Source of the DNA: Thermodesulfobacteriota bacterium
GTDB taxonomy: Bacteria; Desulfobacterota; Thermodesulfobacteria; Thermodesulfobacteriales; Thermodesulfatatoraceae
NCBI GenBank assembly: GCA_013154385.1
Contig: JAADCO010000094.1
Span: forward strand, 1-9,933
Direction: 5' to 3'
DNA: 9,933 nt
Part shown: in pieces, positions 6,725 to 9,933 of the stretch
Layout of the letters: each line of letters starts with the position of its first letter
Position numbering within the stretch: the stretch's first letter is position 1
The notes under the pieces: generated by a model
What the model was told of the DNA's origin: nothing
The model's database searches: none
Seen by the model: only the letters and a program-made list of their open reading frames with translations
Translations under genes and position numbers: made by a program

Positions 6725-7615
6725 CGCCAGCTCCACCAGGCGCTCCACGAGGTCTTCGAAGGAATAGCCCGCCACCCTGGCCGCAAGCGGCAGAAGGCTC
6801 GTCTCCGTCATGCCGGGGATGGTGTTCGTCTCGAGCACGTAGACCTCGCCCCGCGCGTAGATGAAGTCCGTGCGGCTGTAGTGCCGCAGGCGCAGGGCTT
6901 CGTGGGCGCGAAGGGCGTATTCTTGCGCCTTCCGCGCCACCTCCTCCGGGATCTCCGCCGGACAGATCTCCTGCGTGGCCCCGGGGGTGTACTTGGCCTC
7001 GTAGTCGAAGAAGCGGTGCTTCTCCCCGGGGATGATCTCCACCACGGGAAGCGTCTCCTCGCCGAGGACGCCCACGGTGAGTTCGCGGCCGGCGAGGTAC
7101 TCCTCAACCAGCACCCGATCCTCGTACCGGAAGGCGCGCTCGAGGGCCTCGGCGAGATCTTCTTCTCTTTCCACGATGGACATCCCCACGCTTGAGCCCT
7201 GCGAGGCGGGCTTGACCACCGCGGGCAGGGGAAGAGGGGAGGGCACGGGTCCTCCCTTCCGGAGCTCAACGGCGCGGGGCACGGGAAGCCCGGCCTCCCG
7301 GTAGAGGAGCTTTGAGAGGGCCTTGTCCATGGCCAGGGCGCTACCGAGCACCCCGGCCCCCTGATAGGGGAGCCCCAGGGAATCGAGGAAACCCTGAATG
7401 GTCCCGTCCTCGCCGCCCGGGCCGTGAAGGGCGAGGAAGGCGAGATCGAACTCTCCGGCGCGACGGGCGAGTGTCGCCAGATCCGTGGCCGGATCGAAGC
7501 GCTCCACCGGATAGCCCCGGGCCCGAAGGGCACGTTCCACCGCCTCGCCGCTCTTCAGCGAGACCTCTCTTTCCGCCGAACGACCGCCACAAAGCAACGC
7601 CACTTTAGGTTTCAT
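6710..7615 (-). CDS. ddl: D-alanine--D-alanine ligase
   Basis: An ATP-grasp ligase that joins two D-alanines for the peptidoglycan stem peptide in the cytoplasm. The 301-residue protein has the usual length. Motifs: LLCGGRSAEREVSLKSG near the N-terminus (Glu15 matches E. coli DdlB Glu15), LHGPGGEDGTIQG (63-75), QGSSVGMS (139-146), DYEAKY (204-209) and ETNTIPGMTETSLLP (262-276). The tyrosine of EAKY in the omega loop corresponds to E. coli Tyr216 and marks D-Ala-D-Ala rather than D-Ala-D-Lac specificity, which fits a vancomycin-sensitive-type precursor. The ATG at 7615 has a strong AAGGAG site lying inside the end of the HD gene; the two genes overlap by 11 bases, suggesting coupling. No mur or fts genes, the usual ddl neighbours, are in the window. 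Confidence 0.96.
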   Translation of the reverse strand: MKPKVALLCGGRSAEREVSLKSGEAVERALRARGYPVERFDPATDLATLARRAGEFDLAFLALHGPGGEDGTIQGFLDSLGLPYQGAGVLGSALAMDKALSKLLYREAGLPVPRAVELRKGGPVPSPLPLPAVVKPASQGSSVGMSIVEREEDLAEALERAFRYEDRVLVEEYLAGRELTVGVLGEETLPVVEIIPGEKHRFFDYEAKYTPGATQEICPAEIPEEVARKAQEYALRAHEALRLRHYSRTDFIYARGEVYVLETNTIPGMTETSLLPLAARVAGYSFEDLVERLVELALAAS

Positions 7616-8177
7616 CGAGGAGCTCCTTTACCTTTTCCGGTCCGAAGGGAAGCTTCTTGAAGATCCTCCTTTCGAGAAGACGGGTCATCTCCTCCAGCCG
7701 ATGGAGGCGCACGAGGCTCGAGACGGTCTTCCCGTATCTCGCCCGCAGGTCTTCGAAACGCTCCTTGAGGGAGACTATCTCCGTGTGGCGCACCCGCTTG
7801 TCGGCGTAGTAGACGATCTCTTCCTCGCGGATGGGGCTTCCGGGAGGCCCGGGCTTGAGGAAGACGTGCTGCGCCACCACCTCGGCCACCCGCGGATACC
7901 CCAGCCGCCGAAGCTCCTGGGCGGCGGTCTCCGCGTGGTTCTCGCCGGTGACGAGCGAGCGGTGCTTGGTGAGGTCGTGGAGCAGACCCGCGGCTTCCAC
8001 CAGGGCCACGTCCACGGGTTCGCCGACCTCTTCGAGCGCGCGCGCGATCAGCACGCCCACCCTGGCCACCATCTCTCCGTGCGCCACGATGTGGGGCGGG
8101 ACCCCGAACTCGTGCAATATTTCATAACAACGTTTCCTGTCCGGAATTCCGAGATCTCTCAAGTCCGCGCCGTTCAT
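7605..8177 (-). CDS. HD-domain protein (predicted metal-dependent phosphohydrolase)
   Basis: A 190-residue protein made mostly of one HD domain. The metal ligands are visible: His33 in VAHGEMVA, His67-Asp68 in AAGLLHDLTKH, and Asp126 in YYADKRV; His81 (GENHAET) and His104 (VAQHV) are further conserved-looking histidines. HD proteins hydrolyse phosphate esters or nucleotides; the substrate cannot be read from the sequence. YqeK-like proteins are of similar size, but I cannot confirm that assignment. The C-terminal third (about 130-190) is charged and helical. The frame is open to 8300, but the extra 41 residues fall in AT-rich sequence and look noncoding, so I chose the ATG at 8177, although its ribosome site is weak. 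It is the first gene of a pair with ddl and diverges from dnaA across 369 bases. Confidence 0.8.
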   Translation of the reverse strand: MNGADLRDLGIPDRKRCYEILHEFGVPPHIVAHGEMVARVGVLIARALEEVGEPVDVALVEAAGLLHDLTKHRSLVTGENHAETAAQELRRLGYPRVAEVVAQHVFLKPGPPGSPIREEEIVYYADKRVRHTEIVSLKERFEDLRARYGKTVSSLVRLHRLEEMTRLLERRIFKKLPFGPEKVKELLDET

Positions 8178-8271
8178 GTCCGAAGAGTTACCAAAAAAGG
8201 CCCGTCGGAGCCAGCGTGCCCTAACTCCCCATCCTGTCGTCAAGAAGGAAAAAAGAGAAATTCGAAAAAAT

Positions 8272-8300
8272 ATCAAAATTTCGCAAGAAAAAGTCTTCAA
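8272..8300 (-). promoter_or_regulatory. Candidate promoter of the HD-ddl pair
   Basis: On the minus strand TTGAAG (8295-8300), a 17-base spacer and TTTGAT (8272-8277) form a possible -35/-10 pair with four matches to each consensus hexamer. The start would be near 8265, with a leader of almost 90 bases. The -35 element lies within the left arm of the inverted repeat at 8291-8318. The match is moderate and AT-rich sequence gives such matches easily. Confidence 0.3.
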
Positions 8301-8318
8301 CCCCCCGTGTTGAAACTT
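8291..8318. repeat. Imperfect inverted repeat with C-rich loop
   Basis: AAGTCTTCAAC (8291-8301) pairs with GTTGAAACTT (8309-8318) over ten bases with one extra C in the left arm; the loop is CCCCCGT. The six bases next to the loop, TTCAAC/GTTGAA, are a perfect match. No T-tract follows on either strand in the position expected for an intrinsic terminator. It covers the candidate -35 element of the HD gene, so an operator is a reasonable guess. Confidence 0.45.
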
Positions 8319-8486
8319 TAATTTGTGCCACTCAATTCCCTCAGGAAAAGCCTCTTCAGAGCAATTGGTTTTATCGGCGTGTTTCTTGACTTTCGTCGAA
8401 GATTGGCCCTAACGCCCAAATTTATCGTGGAGAATTCGGGGAAGGCGCAGCGGAGGATAAATGCCTCTAGAAGCCGGAGATCCATT

Positions 8487-8515
8487 TTGACCGTGGCCCG
8501 GTTCCCGGTTAGCCT
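8487..8515 (+). promoter_or_regulatory. Candidate dnaA promoter
   Basis: TTGACC (8487-8492), a 17-base spacer and TAGCCT (8510-8515). The -35 is good but the -10 matches only three bases. Transcription would begin near 8522 and the leader would be about 25 bases, holding the GGGGGTG ribosome site of dnaA. Another -35-like TTGACT at 8386-8391 has no acceptable -10. Weak evidence. Confidence 0.25.
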
Positions 8516-8546
8516 GGTCGGCGTCCAGCGCGGGGGGTGTATTGTT

Positions 8547-9890
8547 ATGGCTAGTCTGTGGGAACGGATCAAACACTTTCTGTCGGAAAAACTGCCCGAA
8601 GCCAGCTACAAGGTCTGGATAAAACCGCTCGAGTGCGCCGGGCTTTCTGGTCATAAATTGGTCATCGCCTGCCCGAATCAGTTCAGCCTGAACTGGATCA
8701 AGGACCATTATCTCGGGCTCATCCAGGAGGCCGTCCGGGAGCAGGGACTCTCCCTGGAGGTGGAGCTCATCGCCGTGGAGAAACCCTTTCGGGAACCCAA
8801 GCAGGTGGATCTGCCCTACGACCCGACGCGTCTCCTGGGACGCAGGCTCTCTTCGCGTTTCACCTTCGACGAGTTCGTGGTCGGGGAGTGCAACCGCCTG
8901 GCCTACGCCACCTGCTGGGCCCTCGCCAACCGGGAGGCCGACCATCGCATCATCTATCTCTGCGCGAGCACCGGTCTCGGGAAGAGCCATCTCAGCCAGG
9001 CGGTGGGCAACCACGTGCTCGCCCATCCCAAGGGAGGCCGGATCTGCTATCTCACCGCCCAGGACTTCACTTCCCAGCTCGTCCGGGCCCTCAAGAGCGA
9101 CCGCCTCGACGACTTCAAGGAAAAACTGCGCCGGGGGTGCGAGATCCTCATGCTCGAGGAGGTCCACTTCTTCTCGGGCAAGGACTTCACCCAGGCGGAA
9201 CTGGCGCTCACCCTCGATTATCTCTACGACGCGGGGAAGGTGGTGGTTTTCACCGGAAACCGGCCCCCGCAGGAGATCCCCAAGCTGGACGAGGGGCTGA
9301 GGTCCCGCTTTCAGGCCGGAGCCCTGATCCGGATCAATCCGCCGGATTACCAGACGAGGATGAACATCCTGCGCCGCAAGGCCAGGCGTCAGGGCGTGGA
9401 GCTCCCGGAAGAGGTGGTCGAGTATCTCGCGCGGCATCTCCGCGGAGACATCCGCCAGATCGAAAGCGCGGTCATCGGGCTCGTGGCCCGCTCGAGCCTC
9501 CTGCGCGAGCCCATCACCCTCTCCCTCGCCCGGGAGCTCGTGCAGGAGATCGCCCCTCCGGCCCCGGAGGTGACCAAGGAATTCATCCTCGATCTCGTCT
9601 GCCGGCACTTCAAGGTCAGCCGGGAAGAGCTGCGTTCGCGCTCACGCTCTCGGCGGGTGACCTTCCCGCGGCAGGTGGCCATGTATCTGTGCCGCCGCTT
9701 CACCGACGAGAGCCTCCAGTCCATCGGACGGCTCTTCAACCGCGACCACGCCACGGTGGTCTACGCGCTGAACAGCATCCAGAAGAAGATCAGCCGTCCC
9801 GGTTCGGTCAAATATCAGATAGAATTCCTCTGTCGTGAGATCGAAGCCTATCTCAAACCGCATCCCGCCAAGGACGAAAAAGACTCTTAG
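8547..9890 (+). CDS. dnaA: Chromosomal replication initiator protein DnaA (divergent ATPase motifs)
   Basis: DnaA binds DnaA boxes at oriC, oligomerises with ATP and melts the origin. The 447-residue protein has domain I (about 1-80, with LWERIKHFLSEKL and YKVWIKPL), a very short linker, an AAA+ domain beginning FTFDEFVVGECNRLA (105-119), and domain IV (about 343-440) with a helix-turn-helix. Motifs are unusual. Walker A reads ASTGLGKS (140-147) rather than GGVGLGKT. Walker B reads LEEVHFF (203-209) where most DnaAs have IDDIQF. Sensor 1 is TGNR (236-239) rather than TSDR. In box VII (DEGLRSRF) the first arginine is Gly250, while the arginine finger Arg254 and sensor 2 Arg303 are kept. The box-reading helix is RDHATV (399-404), normally RDHTTV. 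I chose the ATG at 8547 for its GGGGGTG ribosome site and the typical domain I start. It may be the main initiator of its lineage or a second DnaA paralogue; dnaN is not visible. Confidence 0.92.
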   Translation: MASLWERIKHFLSEKLPEASYKVWIKPLECAGLSGHKLVIACPNQFSLNWIKDHYLGLIQEAVREQGLSLEVELIAVEKPFREPKQVDLPYDPTRLLGRRLSSRFTFDEFVVGECNRLAYATCWALANREADHRIIYLCASTGLGKSHLSQAVGNHVLAHPKGGRICYLTAQDFTSQLVRALKSDRLDDFKEKLRRGCEILMLEEVHFFSGKDFTQAELALTLDYLYDAGKVVVFTGNRPPQEIPKLDEGLRSRFQAGALIRINPPDYQTRMNILRRKARRQGVELPEEVVEYLARHLRGDIRQIESAVIGLVARSSLLREPITLSLARELVQEIAPPAPEVTKEFILDLVCRHFKVSREELRSRSRSRRVTFPRQVAMYLCRRFTDESLQSIGRLFNRDHATVVYALNSIQKKISRPGSVKYQIEFLCREIEAYLKPHPAKDEKDS

Positions 9891-9933
9891 GCGCCTTCTC
9901 GGGGAAAGGTTCCTCGAAGACCCGGCTGATCTC
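9853..9933 (-). CDS. Possible C-terminal end of an unidentified convergent gene (cut by window edge)
   Basis: A minus-strand frame is open from the right edge to a TGA at 9853-9855 and ends EISRVFEEPFPEKAPKSL followed by eight more residues. In 9892-9933, 12 of 14 codons of this frame end in G or C, as in the real genes here, more than the competing frames I checked. It would overlap the end of dnaA by 38 bases. With only 26 codons visible, neither its reality nor its function can be settled. Confidence 0.25.
   Translation of the reverse strand, partial: EISRVFEEPFPEKAPKSLFRPWRDAV

Larger units (their letters stand above)
8178..8546. other. Long divergent intergenic region between the HD gene and dnaA (possible origin or autoregulatory region)
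   Basis: The only noncoding stretch above 300 bases. Its left half is AT-rich: 31 of the 40 bases at 8251-8290 are A or T, in a GC-rich chromosome. It contains an imperfect inverted repeat (8291-8318) and TTTATC elements at 8370-8376, 8421-8427 and, inverted, 8455-8461; none is a perfect DnaA box. An open frame continues upstream from dnaA to 8325, but the 74 added residues resemble nothing I know and the dnaA ribosome site lies inside it, so I treat it as noncoding. An origin of replication is possible but unproven. Confidence 0.5.

Noticed and set aside
8178..8300. N-terminal extension of the HD protein by 41 residues
   Set aside because: Lies in AT-rich sequence over the candidate promoter and adds a Phe-rich stretch unrelated to HD proteins.
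8309..8318. GTTGAAAC element resembling the end of a CRISPR repeat
   Set aside because: Only one copy occurs; no repeat-spacer periodicity nearby.
8325..8546. N-terminal extension of DnaA by 74 residues
   Set aside because: The extension resembles no DnaA domain, and a strong ribosome site precedes the ATG at 8547, which gives the normal domain I start.
8409..9608. 399-codon minus-strand open frame across dnaA
   Set aside because: Mirror of the dnaA codons, no recognisable domain, no good start site.
9891..9925. Intrinsic terminator after dnaA
   Set aside because: Only a four-base CCTT/AAGG stem can be drawn and no T-tract follows.

Overview
The window is a GC-rich stretch of bacterial chromosome with tightly packed genes. 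It holds nine genes, eight of them identifiable: six complete and well supported by family motifs, one complete but only assigned to a superfamily (HD domain), and one cut by the left edge (carB). A ninth, very uncertain gene end lies at the right edge. There are no RNA genes, insertion sequences, phage genes or CRISPR arrays that I can see. PpiD/SurA-like and PlsC proteins, D-Ala-D-Ala ligase, an anaerobic-type cobalamin enzyme (CbiH-like), a soluble hybrid kinase with a Cys-rich PAS domain and a DnaA with an acidic 'LEE' Walker B suggest a Gram-negative anaerobe. I infer Desulfobacterota or Thermodesulfobacteria, possibly thermophilic given the many Glu/Lys/Arg residues, but no marker here proves this.

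Layout. The minus-strand block at 1-5160 reads, in transcription order, hybrid histidine kinase, GH3 (NagZ-like) hydrolase, SurA/PpiD-like membrane-anchored peptidyl-prolyl isomerase, carB. Junctions are a 4-base ATGA overlap, a 38-base gap and a 14-base gap, so the block looks like one transcription unit. A good sigma70-type promoter for it sits at 5194-5223 and overlaps the start of the divergent gene. The plus-strand pair at 5217-6724 is a cobalt-precorrin-3 C17-methyltransferase and a PlsC acyltransferase joined by an ATGA overlap. It runs tail to tail into the minus-strand pair at 6710-8177 (HD-domain protein then ddl, overlapping by 11 bases); the two 3' ends overlap by 15 bases. From 8178 to 8546 is the only long noncoding stretch. 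It is AT-rich on its left half, carries an inverted repeat and several TTATC elements, and separates the HD gene from plus-strand dnaA (8547-9890).

How the genes fit together. Cell-envelope functions recur: ddl makes the peptidoglycan dipeptide precursor, the GH3 protein may recycle muropeptides, the PpiD/SurA-like protein folds exported proteins, and PlsC makes phosphatidic acid. Interleaved are a signalling kinase, a pyrimidine/arginine gene, a cobalamin gene and the replication initiator. I see no obvious novel multi-gene system. The points most worth a second look are the changed ATPase motifs of DnaA, the possible origin or autoregulatory region before it, and the operon linking a sensor kinase to envelope genes and carB.
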